NCBI GenBank assembly: GCA_012837615.1
Contig: DUQX01000103.1
Location: forward strand, 1-40,895
Length of the DNA: 40,895 bases
Direction of reading: 5' to 3'
Origin: Bacillota bacterium
GTDB taxonomy: Bacteria; Bacillota; Dethiobacteria; DTU022; UBA8154
Numbering within the stretch: position 1 is the stretch's first letter; the number at the start of each line of letters is the position of its first letter. Shown here piece by piece: positions 15,730-24,525 of the stretch. The notes beneath the pieces are model-generated. The model had not been told where the DNA came from. It did not search any database and saw nothing but the letters and a program-made list of their open reading frames with translations. The position numbers and the translations under genes were made by a program.

Positions 15730-17334
15730 TCATTTGGCCGAAAGGGCATTAGCGAGTTTCTCCCCTTTTTCGCGCAGCTTAAACCTTTGTATTTTACCGG
15801 TTGCGTTCTTTGGCAGCTCAGATACTATCTCAATCCAACGGGGATATTTATATTTTGCCAGCCTCTCCAGTGTCCATTTCTTAAGCTCCCCAATCAAATC
15901 CTCTGAACCCGTATACCCATTTTTCAGCACAACAAAAGCTTTGGGTTTAATTAACCCTTTTGCATCGGGGTGTCCTACTACCGCGCATTCCAATACAGCT
16001 GGATGCTGAAGCAAACAGCCCTCAACTTCAACCGGCGAAACCCAGATTCCCCCTACTTTAATCATGTCGTCACTCCTACCGGCACACCAGAAATAGCCCT
16101 CTTCATCAACATAATATTTATCGCCGGTATTCAGCCACTCACCTTTCATCGTCAAGCGGGTTTTTCCCATATTGCGCCAGTAATGTTGGGCAGCGCTGTG
16201 TCCTTTTACCAACAAAGTGCCGATTTCCCCGCATGGAACCTCCTGCCCGTCGTCATCGACGATTTTTAATTCATAGCCGGGGACCGGCTTTCCTGTAGAG
16301 CCCGGTTTAATATCACCGGGCTGGTTGGAGACAAAAATATGCAGCATCTCCGTTGACCCAATGCCGTCTAAAATATCAACGCCGAAGCGTTTCTTCCAGC
16401 GGTAATAGATTTCCTCAGGTAAAGCCTCACCTGCCGATACGCATATTCTCACGGAAGAAAGCTCATGATCGCCGTCGGGATCCGGTTTAACCCCCATTTC
16501 CTTATCTTGCCGTTCCTTGTACTCAAGCATCTGACCATAAAGAGTGGGCACGCCAAAAAATACTGTGGGACGAAAACGCTTCAGGTGATTGAAAACACTT
16601 TCAGGTGTCGGGCGGCTGCGGTTTAGCACCGCAGATGCCCCAACGGACATGGGAAAAAACATGCCGTTTCCAATACCATATGCAAAAAACAACCTGGCTG
16701 CTGAAAAACAAATATCATCTTCCGTAAGCATCAGCACCTTTTTGGCAAAGTTTTCTGAAGCACACACCGGGCTGTAATGAGAGTGCACCGTACCTTTCGG
16801 GGGGCCGGTTGACCCTGAGCTATACAGCCAGAAACCCACATCATCTTTAGTCGTAAACTCCGTTTTCAGCGTTGAAGGAGCGTTGTTTACTTTATGCTTA
16901 AAAGGAACCTGTGCTTCATCCTCCGTAAAAACGATCATATCACGAAGGTAAGGAAGATCTCCTTTGATTTTACTGATCAATGGGACCAGCTCTTCGGATA
17001 TCGCAAGTGCTTTGGCTCTGCTGTCGTTAAGCAAATATTCGTAGTCATCTGAAGTAAGCATTGTATTAACGGGAATAGGCACAGCGCCGATCTTCGCTGC
17101 TCCCCAAAAAACAGCATAAAATTGTGGCTCATCAAACATCAGCATCATCAAGCGGTCATCAATACCCAGACCTAAATTGCGCAATGCATTACCGGTCTTA
17201 TTGGCCATTTCCTGTATTTCGTTGTATGAATAACTGCGCTTTTCAGTATAAATAGCAACTTTATGTCCACGCCCCTGCCGTATGTTCCGATCCAGGAAAT
17301 AATCTCCGACATTGAAAAAAGTATGCTTATCCAT
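15730..17334 (-). CDS. Benzoate-CoA ligase family protein (ANL superfamily)
   Basis: Activates an aromatic or related carboxylate to its CoA thioester with ATP. The 534-residue protein has the AMP-binding P-loop YSSGSTGPPKGTVHS (171-185), FFAYGIGNGMFFPMSVGASA typical of benzoate-CoA ligases, GIGSTEMLHIF, the TGD motif in WLNTGDKYY, GRSDDMIKVGG, and the catalytic lysine K514 in PKNATGKIQRFK. Exact substrate (benzoate, hydroxybenzoate, cyclohexene carboxylate or other) cannot be read off. A sigma-54 promoter about 260 bases upstream and a neighbouring sigma-54 activator indicate substrate-responsive expression. GTTAACCTCC upstream of the ATG gives the RBS GGAGG. Confidence 0.9.
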   Translation of the reverse strand: MDKHTFFNVGDYFLDRNIRQGRGHKVAIYTEKRSYSYNEIQEMANKTGNALRNLGLGIDDRLMMLMFDEPQFYAVFWGAAKIGAVPIPVNTMLTSDDYEYLLNDSRAKALAISEELVPLISKIKGDLPYLRDMIVFTEDEAQVPFKHKVNNAPSTLKTEFTTKDDVGFWLYSSGSTGPPKGTVHSHYSPVCASENFAKKVLMLTEDDICFSAARLFFAYGIGNGMFFPMSVGASAVLNRSRPTPESVFNHLKRFRPTVFFGVPTLYGQMLEYKERQDKEMGVKPDPDGDHELSSVRICVSAGEALPEEIYYRWKKRFGVDILDGIGSTEMLHIFVSNQPGDIKPGSTGKPVPGYELKIVDDDGQEVPCGEIGTLLVKGHSAAQHYWRNMGKTRLTMKGEWLNTGDKYYVDEEGYFWCAGRSDDMIKVGGIWVSPVEVEGCLLQHPAVLECAVVGHPDAKGLIKPKAFVVLKNGYTGSEDLIGELKKWTLERLAKYKYPRWIEIVSELPKNATGKIQRFKLREKGEKLANALSAK

Positions 17335-17596
17335 GTTAACCTCCGTTTCCCAAATAGGTGATAGATTATTTTTCTCAAGGCATGTTATTTTGGCATTTTT
17401 TTTGCGTTGCCCGCAAATTAACCTCTCTGATTTAAACTCTGGACAAAGACAATAACCAAATTTAGCTGATTCCCAACATCAGTTTTCACCTTCTTTTGCA
17501 ATAATATTTGTTTTAAAATTCCCCCTCGGTAAAAATATTTTAATAATTACCCTAACCCGCCAACTTTGAATAGTTCCAATTATCTTATTATTTATT

Positions 17597-17612
17597 GCAA
17601 AATTAATGCCAA
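17597..17612 (-). promoter_or_regulatory. Sigma-54 (-24/-12) promoter of the CoA ligase gene
   Basis: On the minus strand TTGGCATTAATTTTGCAAT has the invariant GG (17610-17609) and GC (17598-17597) exactly 10 bases apart, matching the TTGGCAC-N5-TTGCA consensus at all but one or two positions. Transcription would start near 17585 and give a leader of about 250 bases. A sigma-54 activator gene lies next to it and a large dyad lies upstream. Confidence 0.8.
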
Positions 17613-17685
17613 TTACAATGTACCTCTTAAGAACACCGATGCCTGCTACAATACAAACAGACAGCGAATTAACTGCCACAAAGTA

Positions 17686-17741
17686 TAAAGTATTCATTTC
17701 TGCAATTTTTCAATAAATCAATTGCATAACTGAATACTTTA
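17686..17741. promoter_or_regulatory. Nested dyad, probable enhancer (UAS) for the sigma-54 activator
   Basis: Outer arms TAAAGTATTCA (17686-17696) and TGAATACTTTA (17731-17741) are perfect 11-bp inverted repeats. Inner arms TGCAATT (17701-17707) and AATTGCA (17720-17726) are perfect 7-bp inverted repeats. Both have the same centre, 17713.5, about 128 bases upstream of the predicted sigma-54 start. This is the normal distance for an activator binding site. Confidence 0.65.
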
Positions 17742-17915
17742 GATAAATATTGCCATTTTTTTAACTTTGCCCTGGCGTTCCTTATAGCTGATAGCAAAAA
17801 GATACAGCCTTAAGTACGCCTAATAATTTTTAATCACTTGCCTGGAGCAAATTTCGCTGCCGCATTTGGAACCGCAACAAACCTTCCCAAATCCCAAAAT
17901 GCATTGCTGCTCATT

Positions 17916-17944
17916 AAAAAACTCACGGAATAAACTCCGCGAGT
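17916..17944 (-). terminator. Intrinsic terminator of the sigma-54 activator gene
   Basis: On the minus strand ACTCGCGGA pairs with TCCGTGAGT (9 bp including one G-U) around the loop GTTTAT, followed immediately by a run of T residues. It lies about 120 bases after the stop codon of the activator and shows that the open frame spanning 17834-18070 is not a gene. Confidence 0.75.
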
Positions 17945-18062
17945 TGTAAAGATTGTACTACCAAGCCTTTGTTGTATCATCGAAACTCCGAACTCTGCAA
18001 AAGGATAATCCCCCGGCAATGCTAAATCAGTTTCGGGCGGATAAATAAGTTTAACAAAATAT

Positions 18063-19451
18063 CTATACACTAAGGTTTTGTTCTTTCAATTTTCTTGAAA
18101 GGCTGGAAAAGCTAATACCAAGCATTTCTGCCGCTTGTTTCTGGTTTTTGCTCTGTTCCATCGCCTTATTGATTACAGCCATTTCAAATTCCCTGGTCAT
18201 CTCTTTCAAGGGAGCAATTTCATGAACTGTAAACAGCTCTTTGTGCTCAGAAAAATAAAGATACTGAAAAGGAAGATCCGTTATTTTGATAATATTATCC
18301 TTGGATACAATTAATAACCGTTCCACTAAATTAGCCAACTCCCTTACATTCCCCGGCCAAGGATACCAATATAAATGTTTAATCAGCTCCTGGCTAAACT
18401 CTTTATTTTTTAGAGCATACCTTTGTTGAAATTTATTTTTAAAGTACGAAAAAAACATTGGTATTTCAACCATACGATTTCGCAGGGGGGGGATTGCTAC
18501 GGGAATAACATTAAGGCGGTAGTATAAATCTTCACGAAATTTTCCTTCGTCCACCATTTTCTTGAGATCCCTGTTCGTTGCAGCAACAATGCGTACATCT
18601 ACAGGCCTGGCCTCTGTACTTCCAACCCTAAATATTTTTTTATCCTGCAATACATTTAATAATTTGGGTTGTATTTCCAGGGATAATTCACCTACCTCAT
18701 CAAGGAAAAGGGTTCCCTTATGTGCAAGCTCAAAATAGCCTTTCTTGCCTTTTTTTAATGCGCCGGTAAATGAACCCGGCTCATAACCGAAAAGTTCAGA
18801 TTCAAAGAGATTTGCAGGTATGGAGGCACAGTTTATTTCAACAAAAGGACCTCCTTTTCTTTCACTGCGATCGTGGATAAGATGAGCGAACAGTTCCTTT
18901 CCTACGCCTGTTTCACCCTGAAGCAACACCGTGGATTCAACTTTGCTTAAATTAATCGCCAGATTTATTATTTCCTCCATGACACTACTGCAATATACAA
19001 GTTCATAATTATAGTTCTCACCCTTTATTTTTAAAATTTTATAAGCGTTTTCTAATCTATTATTTCTATTTCTGTTTTGGTATAAAGAAAAGTATTTCCT
19101 TTTATCACGTGATAAGCTTGAGTTGTCTCTAATATTACATATAACACATTCCAAAGCCCCTTCATAATCAAAAACAGGCGCTGAGGTTGCAATTACACTG
19201 TTGCCAACAGCGCTTTTTACTTCTCCAGTCACCATGCTCTTTTTTTGAATAGCCTCCAAGGCCGTAGATCTATTAATTAAATTCTTCTCTAACAAATTAT
19301 CCAGGCTTTTATACTTGACCATATTGATGCCCATCAAGGGATTGGTTGCCGGATTACAATAGAGAAGCTTCCCTTTGGCATCAGAGATAAAGAAACCATC
19401 GTTAGATACATCTAGCAAACCCGTTAAATTAACGGCTCCTTTAATTTCCAT
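18063..19451 (-). CDS. Sigma-54-dependent transcriptional activator (PAS-AAA-Fis)
   Basis: Enhancer-binding protein of 462 residues. Residues about 10-110 form a PAS sensor (LLDVSNDGFFISDAKGKLLYCNPAT), followed by a linker. The AAA+ domain has Walker A GETGVGKE (179-186), the sigma-54 contact loop GSFTGA (226-231, with Ser for the usual Ala), Walker B TLFLDEVGE (247-255), and YWYPWPGNVRELANLVERLL. The C-terminus is a Fis-type HTH, NQKQAAEMLGISFSSLSRKL. Lack of a receiver domain suggests direct sensing of a small molecule by PAS, as in aromatic-degradation regulators. The ATG at 19451 has GGAGG at 6 bases; an upstream GTG is less likely. It probably controls the adjacent CoA ligase. Confidence 0.92.
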   Translation of the reverse strand: MEIKGAVNLTGLLDVSNDGFFISDAKGKLLYCNPATNPLMGINMVKYKSLDNLLEKNLINRSTALEAIQKKSMVTGEVKSAVGNSVIATSAPVFDYEGALECVICNIRDNSSLSRDKRKYFSLYQNRNRNNRLENAYKILKIKGENYNYELVYCSSVMEEIINLAINLSKVESTVLLQGETGVGKELFAHLIHDRSERKGGPFVEINCASIPANLFESELFGYEPGSFTGALKKGKKGYFELAHKGTLFLDEVGELSLEIQPKLLNVLQDKKIFRVGSTEARPVDVRIVAATNRDLKKMVDEGKFREDLYYRLNVIPVAIPPLRNRMVEIPMFFSYFKNKFQQRYALKNKEFSQELIKHLYWYPWPGNVRELANLVERLLIVSKDNIIKITDLPFQYLYFSEHKELFTVHEIAPLKEMTREFEMAVINKAMEQSKNQKQAAEMLGISFSSLSRKLKEQNLSV

Positions 19452-19961
19452 AGGTTCCTCCACCTCACCTCAGCAATCAATTAATTAATAGATATTTATA
19501 TAATTGCATTATATAAAATTAAATTATAAGCTAAACTTGCAGAAGCATTTATGTAGATATTTTACCACTATAGGGATAATGCTCTCAATTAGAAATGTTT
19601 ACAATTCTCTTAATTACTATAACATAAAAATTTATGTATATCAATCCTTTTTCAGGACAATCTGGTTTAGCTTCCAGTACGGCTCAATAATGGATGTTAA
19701 TGGATGTTTTAAGGGTTGTCCTTTTATTATCATTAATGGAGAATGTCAAGTAATTTTTTCTCCGTTTTTTCATAGTATATGCTTTGCTTATATTCTTCTC
19801 TTTTTAGTAAAGAATTTTTCAAAGCATTTTCTAATGCATTATATCTTTTAATGCTTTGTGGCTAAAATTATTGTAATTATCTATAAAAGCATACGCTCTC
19901 ATTAAGAATATCTATTTCCCCCATTCAATAAATGGCACTATACTATTAATGTAACATATTT
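19452..19961. other. AT-rich intergenic region upstream of the activator
   Basis: About 500 very AT-rich bases. A 115-codon plus-strand frame (19504-19851) has no RBS and an amino acid composition expected of random AT-rich DNA, so it is not called. AAAGCATT (19821-19828) and AATGCTTT (19850-19857) form an 8-bp inverted repeat. TGGCAC near 19934 looks like a sigma-54 -24 element but has no GC at the required distance. Confidence 0.5.
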
Positions 19962-20146
19962 TGTAACTGCTCAGCTATGTGCAGGATTGTCACCCTGAGC
20001 GTTAGCAAAGGGTCCTTTTTCTGAGCGTTAGCGAAGGATCTTGGCTCTTCTCTGCTTTCAGAGTGACAAGTCATTTTTCATACTGTGGTTTTTTTCACAC
20101 CTGCCGTCTCTATGCCCTGTTTATGTTCTGCTCTGAGTGGTTGCCA
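19962..20146. mobile_element. MITE-like repeat, copy 3 (reverse orientation)
   Basis: Starts TGTAACTGCTCAGCTATG and ends CTCTGAGTGGTTGCC, a degenerate copy of the opposite terminal repeat. When reverse-complemented it aligns along its length with copies 1 and 4 (CATAGAGACGGCAGGTGT, GTCACTCTGA, GATCCTTCGCTAACGCTCAG, GGTGACAATCC). It ends 45 bases before yedE and so forms part of that gene's upstream region. Confidence 0.7.
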
Positions 20147-20191
20147 TTTTTTTATGATTTCCAAATTACATTTAGGTGGTGGTAGTTAACA

Positions 20192-21274
20192 ATGAAAAAC
20201 GTATTAGCAACCAAGTGGGGTATTGTCATCGTTGGTATTGTAATCGGTATTTTAGCTCCATTGCTGCAGCTATGGGGCAACCCTGCGAATATGGGTATTT
20301 GCGTGGCTTGCTTTGTACGTGATATTACAGGTGCGCTCGGCCTGCACAGGGCCCCTGTGGTACAGTATCTGCGCCCGGAAATTATTGGCTTTGTTCTGGG
20401 ATCTTTTGCTGCGGCATATCTGTTCAAGGAATTCAGGCCACGGCTGGGTTCCGCTCCTATTGTTAGGTTTATCCTGGGCGCCTTCGCCATGATTGGGGCC
20501 CTTATATTCCTCGGCTGCCCGTGGCGAGCGTTGCTTCGCCTCGCCGGGGGTGACTGGAACGCCGTACTGGGCCTGCTTGGCCTTGCTGCAGGAATCTGGA
20601 TCGGAACGAGATTTCTTATGAGTGGATACAATTTGGGAGCCACTCATAAGACCTATACGTCGGTGGGGTGGATTTTTCCCATTATTATGGCAGGTTTGCT
20701 AATCTTAATGCTCCTTAATCCGAAGACTCCGGGTGACCCCCAGAGCGGTATTCTTTTCTACAGTGTAGAAGGCCCGGGCTCCATGCACGCCCCTCTCATC
20801 ATTTCCCTGATTATAGGTCTTATAATAGGTTTCCTGGCACAGAGGAGCCGATTTTGCACCATGGGTGCCATCCGTGACTTAATTCTATTCAAACAGACCC
20901 ATCTATTTACAGGAATCATCAGCCTGGCTGTCGCCGCTTTTGTTACGAACCTGGCAATCAATCAGTTTAACCCCGGTTTTGCCGGGCAACCTGTAGCCCA
21001 TAGCATGCATTTCTGGAACTTTGCCGGTATGGCCCTTGCAGGCCTGGCATTCGCCCTGGCCGGCGGTTGTCCCGGACGCCAACTTTTCTTATCCGGCGAA
21101 GGTGACGGCGACGCTGCAGTATTTGTAATTGGAATGATTGCAGGCGCGGCCTTTGCCCACAATTTTGGGCTGGCCAGCTCCGCTGCAGGAGCCACCCCGG
21201 GGGGGATGGTCGCAGTTGTTATTGGGCTGGTGGCCTGCCTGTTGATCGGGTTTACCATGAGAGAAACAGTATAG
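20192..21274 (+). CDS. yedE: YedE-family membrane protein (putative selenium/sulfur transporter)
   Basis: Polytopic membrane protein of 360 residues with about ten hydrophobic segments and the conserved cysteine motifs of the YedE/YeeE family: GICVAC (35-40), FLGCPWRALLRLAGGDWN (C109), RSRFCTMGAIRD and AGGCPGRQLFLSGEGDGD. YeeE relatives import thiosulfate through a chain of cysteines; the YedE branch is tied to selenium metabolism by gene context. It is followed by TusA-like and DUF3343 genes, the usual company of YedE, but selD or selA are not here. RBS AGGTGGT precedes the ATG. Confidence 0.9.
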   Translation: MKNVLATKWGIVIVGIVIGILAPLLQLWGNPANMGICVACFVRDITGALGLHRAPVVQYLRPEIIGFVLGSFAAAYLFKEFRPRLGSAPIVRFILGAFAMIGALIFLGCPWRALLRLAGGDWNAVLGLLGLAAGIWIGTRFLMSGYNLGATHKTYTSVGWIFPIIMAGLLILMLLNPKTPGDPQSGILFYSVEGPGSMHAPLIISLIIGLIIGFLAQRSRFCTMGAIRDLILFKQTHLFTGIISLAVAAFVTNLAINQFNPGFAGQPVAHSMHFWNFAGMALAGLAFALAGGCPGRQLFLSGEGDGDAAVFVIGMIAGAAFAHNFGLASSAAGATPGGMVAVVIGLVACLLIGFTMRETV

Positions 21275-21287
21275 GAGGGATTTAGAT

Positions 21288-21509
21288 ATGAGTAATATCA
21301 TCGATGCCAGGGGATTGTCTTGCCCCCAGCCGGTTATCATGACCGTAAATGCAATAAAAAAAGCAAAAAAAGGCGATATTGTGGTTGTAGTGGATACTGA
21401 TACATCCAAAGAGAACGTAAGCCGCGCCGCCAGGGCTCAGGGCTGGGAAGTCGCCGAAATTCAACCGGAAGGCGATGGCTACAGGATTACCATAAAAAAG
21501 GAAGGCTGA
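21288..21509 (+). CDS. TusA/SirA/YedF-family sulfur carrier
   Basis: A 73-residue persulfide (or selenide) carrier with the family CPxP motif in ARGLSCPQPVI, C12 being the carrier cysteine, then the NAIKKAKKGDIVVVVDTD strand-turn and SRAARAQGWEV. It is cytoplasmic and 13 bases after yedE with GGAGGG as RBS, so the two are co-translated. By context it is likely to pick up the sulfur or selenium species that YedE delivers. Confidence 0.92.
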   Translation: MSNIIDARGLSCPQPVIMTVNAIKKAKKGDIVVVVDTDTSKENVSRAARAQGWEVAEIQPEGDGYRITIKKEG

Positions 21510-21510
21510 A

Positions 21511-21771
21511 ATGTTTAAAAGTCTTAGGAGAAAGAAACCCGATCCTGGTTTGCAAAACCAGGATCGGGGCATACTGGTTTTTGAAAATACTACCGAAGTT
21601 ATCAGAGCGGAAAAGGTATTAAAAGCGGAAGGATGGAAGATCAAGGTGAAAGCCCCGCCTCCGGAAATACGCGGATATAGAAAGATAAAGGTAGATACTG
21701 GCTTGTACGGTACAAAGAAGGGAGGAGTACAGTATGCCTCTCAAAGTTATAGCCGTCAGTTTTTATGGTAA
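21511..21771 (+). pseudogene. DUF3343-like protein, apparently truncated
   Basis: The first 55 codons look like a DUF3343 protein: RGILVFENTTEVIRAEKVLKAEGWKIKVKAPPPEIR. After that the resemblance stops, and the frame continues with unrelated residues to position 21771 while overlapping comEC (minus) by 131 bases. A second frame with its own GGAGG and ATG at 21734 reads MPLKVIAVSFYGN and then stops; it might be a shifted remnant of the C-terminal half. Start codon ATG lies one base after the TusA-like stop. It could be a short functional variant, but truncation by a rearrangement is more likely. Confidence 0.6.
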
Positions 21772-24172
21772 CAGCACCGTGAAGATCGGTCCTGTATAGA
21801 TGCACATTATTTTCCTGCAGAATGCTGAGAACATCCGGATGCGGGTGGCCAAAAGAATTGGCCCCAACAGAGATAACAACCGTATGAGGGGAAACGCGAT
21901 TGATAAGCTCTTGAAGATTGTCAAAGTAGCCGCCATGGTGCGGTGCCTTTAAAAGCCAGCATTCCGGCAACAACCCTTCTTTTAAAAGGTAATCCACCGC
22001 TTCAGCTTCAATATCCCCCGTAAAAAGAGCACCTGCTTCCCTGTAACGAAGATGCAAAACCAGCGAATTATTATTGGTATCGCTGGTTGTCCCGGCGAAA
22101 AGCTCTGCTGGAGGGCAAAGAACATCTATATAAATATCATCCCCCAACCGGAATGTGTCTCCTTTTTTGACAATTTCCCGGGATATGTTTTTTGATTCTG
22201 CCAGGGCTAACAACTCCCTGTAGGCAAGCGCTTCTGTTAAATCTGCATTTGTTACCAGCATTTCTACCGGAAATTTATCCAAAACGGCCAGCAGCCCCCC
22301 GTAATGATCCTCATGTGGGTGGCTGATGATGACCAGATCCAGCCTTTTAATCCTCCGGTGCTCCAGAAAAGGTACCACGACATAACGTCCCGGTGCATCA
22401 ATATTTCCTTTAAATGCCGAATTTCCCCCGCCATCAATAAGAATATTCTGGCCCAAGGGGGTATGTATAAAAATTGCATCCCCTTGCCCCACATCCAAGA
22501 AAACAATTTCCAGCTTCCCCGGAAATGCTCCGGGAAAGCTGCACCATATAAAAAAAAGCGCCAGGAGCAGCAACGAAGCCAATAAATGAAAAGGGCGGGC
22601 ATGCTGCCTGATCCGTGACCATAATGGAAGCAATAGTTTCCATCCGCCACCTAACAGCAACAGCAAAATATAATATAATATCATTTCAAAAATCCGGGGG
22701 GGATATACTTCCCGGTATGCAAAAGGCAGGGAACCAATTTCCCTGGCAATTAGCGTAACGTAAGCCAGAAGAGGAAAATTGGCCAGATTAAAAATTGAAC
22801 CCGCCAGCGGATACAACAAGCCCAGCAGCGAGGCAGCAAGACCCAGGCTCAACACAGCTGACATTACAGGTAAAATGAGCATATTGGAAAAAAGGGCCAT
22901 TAGGGATATTTCCCTAAAATAAAATGCGGTAAGGGGAATAACACCCAGCTGCGCGGCCAGAGTAACGGCTGCCAGAGAGGAAATGCTTTTTATCCTCGCC
23001 GGAGATATAAAAGCTACTGTTCTGCTAAACAATAAGGATATTTTCTCTGTTAAGATGGGGGTAAAGATAATGATAGATAACGTTGCCGCATAAGATAGCT
23101 GAAAACCAACGGTAAACAGAAAAAGAGGGTTGCAAACCAGAACAACCAGCGCGGCCGCAGCCAGGGCGGTCAGGAGATCATTGCTCCGCCCTAGCTGAAC
23201 AGCCCCCATAGCCATAAGGATCATAATAAAAGCTCTCAGCGTGGCTGGCTTACAACCGCAGATATAAATATAGGCAAAAAGAAACAGCGCTGAAAATAAA
23301 AAGGCCTGCCATCCTCTAAACCCGGCTCTTTTTGTAGCGTAAATAATAAATGCCGCTATCAACCCTACATGCAAACCTGATACAGCCAGTAAATGCGAAA
23401 GGCCCGAAGCCCTGAAAATACGTTCTATATCCGGGTCCAGCGCTCTTCGCTCGCTGAAAAGCATTCCCACCAGCAGACTACCTTCCTTTTGTGGCAGGTA
23501 AGCCTTCAGGATCTCCGACATCCTGTTCTTAAGAAGAAGAGCTGCACGGCGGGGGACGGAAAGTTCCGGAGAAAGGCCCAGCGGGACAAGGTCTTTCGCC
23601 GATGCATAAAAACTCACCGCTATCCCTTTGGCCTCCAGAAAGGCCCGGTGATTGAAACCGCCGGGATTGCGTCTTTCTTTCGGCTCATAAAGAACGCCCT
23701 GCAAAGATATTTTTTGGCCATACACCAGAGAGGTAAAAAGTTTCTCTTCATAGTCTTCTTTTTTACCGCCGGCAGCATTTAGCTGTACAGTCACCTGAGC
23801 CCTGCCGCTTACAGGGTGCTCCTCTCCATGGCAGATTATCTGCTGTGAACGAAGAGGGAAAACGACTTCATCCCCCCGCCACAAAGGCTCGTCCTCCACC
23901 ATACCCACCAGGACACACTTTTTCCCGTCAAAATCACGGATACTACCCCTGGCCCCCTCCAGCGCATAATGATACCTGATCCCTCCGGCAACCAAAAAAA
24001 CGAGTAAAAGGGGGATAAAAGCTTGCACCCCATTATTCTTATTAAGGATTTGCCATAAAGCCCAAAGAAAAGCGGCAGCCGCTGGAAGAATAAAAATATA
24101 AGTCGTAAAAAAACGTCCCAGGGTAATTCCCGCGACGTACGCCAGGGTCAAGAAAACAAGTGGACGGACCAT
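21641..24172 (-). CDS. comEC: ComEC/Rec2 DNA uptake channel protein
   Basis: Inner-membrane channel for single-stranded DNA in natural transformation, 843 residues. The N-terminal DUF4131 region is followed by the Competence domain with LLVGMLFSERRALDPDIERIFRASGLSHLLAVSGLHVGLI (motifs typical of ComEC) and many membrane segments. From about 560 on is a metallo-beta-lactamase domain with FLDVGQGDAIFIHTP, the metal motif SHPHEDHYGG, LFTGDIEAE and LKAPHHGG. The last 35 residues or so after KTDGYN are unusual and are encoded by the antisense of the DUF3343-like gene. RBS AAGGAG lies 8 bases before the ATG. No comEA is adjacent. Confidence 0.93.
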   Translation of the reverse strand: MVRPLVFLTLAYVAGITLGRFFTTYIFILPAAAAFLWALWQILNKNNGVQAFIPLLLVFLVAGGIRYHYALEGARGSIRDFDGKKCVLVGMVEDEPLWRGDEVVFPLRSQQIICHGEEHPVSGRAQVTVQLNAAGGKKEDYEEKLFTSLVYGQKISLQGVLYEPKERRNPGGFNHRAFLEAKGIAVSFYASAKDLVPLGLSPELSVPRRAALLLKNRMSEILKAYLPQKEGSLLVGMLFSERRALDPDIERIFRASGLSHLLAVSGLHVGLIAAFIIYATKRAGFRGWQAFLFSALFLFAYIYICGCKPATLRAFIMILMAMGAVQLGRSNDLLTALAAAALVVLVCNPLFLFTVGFQLSYAATLSIIIFTPILTEKISLLFSRTVAFISPARIKSISSLAAVTLAAQLGVIPLTAFYFREISLMALFSNMLILPVMSAVLSLGLAASLLGLLYPLAGSIFNLANFPLLAYVTLIAREIGSLPFAYREVYPPRIFEMILYYILLLLLGGGWKLLLPLWSRIRQHARPFHLLASLLLLALFFIWCSFPGAFPGKLEIVFLDVGQGDAIFIHTPLGQNILIDGGGNSAFKGNIDAPGRYVVVPFLEHRRIKRLDLVIISHPHEDHYGGLLAVLDKFPVEMLVTNADLTEALAYRELLALAESKNISREIVKKGDTFRLGDDIYIDVLCPPAELFAGTTSDTNNNSLVLHLRYREAGALFTGDIEAEAVDYLLKEGLLPECWLLKAPHHGGYFDNLQELINRVSPHTVVISVGANSFGHPHPDVLSILQENNVHLYRTDLHGAVTIKTDGYNFERHTVLLPSLYRTSQYLPLSFYIRVFPEAGLSP

Positions 24173-24525
24173 TAAAAAACTCCTTCACCCTGCAATTACA
24201 ATAGTCGAATATAATCATCCATATTAAGACCTGCATCATTTATATCATCTTGTTCAATAATTACAGGGCAACTTTTTATATCAAACACTTTTGAATTTTA
24301 TTATATTCCATTATACTCCATTTTTTGCTATCTTTACAATGGCGCTTTTTTTTAAAAAATTTCTCAAGATAAACATGCTCATAATTAGTAGAGGCAAAAA
24401 GTATAGGGGAAAGTTTTAATATAAGTTATAATTGCATGAAGGGATATTATTGTTTGATGTCAAATTAAACTAACATACGTTATGAATTAATATGCTTAAC
24501 ACTAATACTTAACACTAATATAAGA
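24173..24525. other. AT-rich spacer upstream of comEC
   Basis: About 350 bases without any credible gene. Very AT-rich, with repeated short words (ATACTTAACACTAATA near 24504-24521). It must hold the comEC promoter on the minus strand, but no clear match was fixed. Confidence 0.4.

Noticed and set aside
17479-17697. 72-codon minus-strand frame
   Set aside because: It contains the sigma-54 promoter and part of the dyad, has no RBS and only AT-rich composition.
17834-18070. 78-codon minus-strand frame overlapping the activator stop
   Set aside because: An intrinsic terminator with T-run lies inside it; no RBS and no recognisable family.
19504-19851. 115-codon plus-strand frame
   Set aside because: Very AT-rich, rich in Phe/Ile/Tyr/Asn as expected by chance, no RBS, no recognisable motif.
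19928-19950. Sigma-54 promoter near TGGCACTATACTATTAATG
   Set aside because: No GC dinucleotide 10 bases after the GG.
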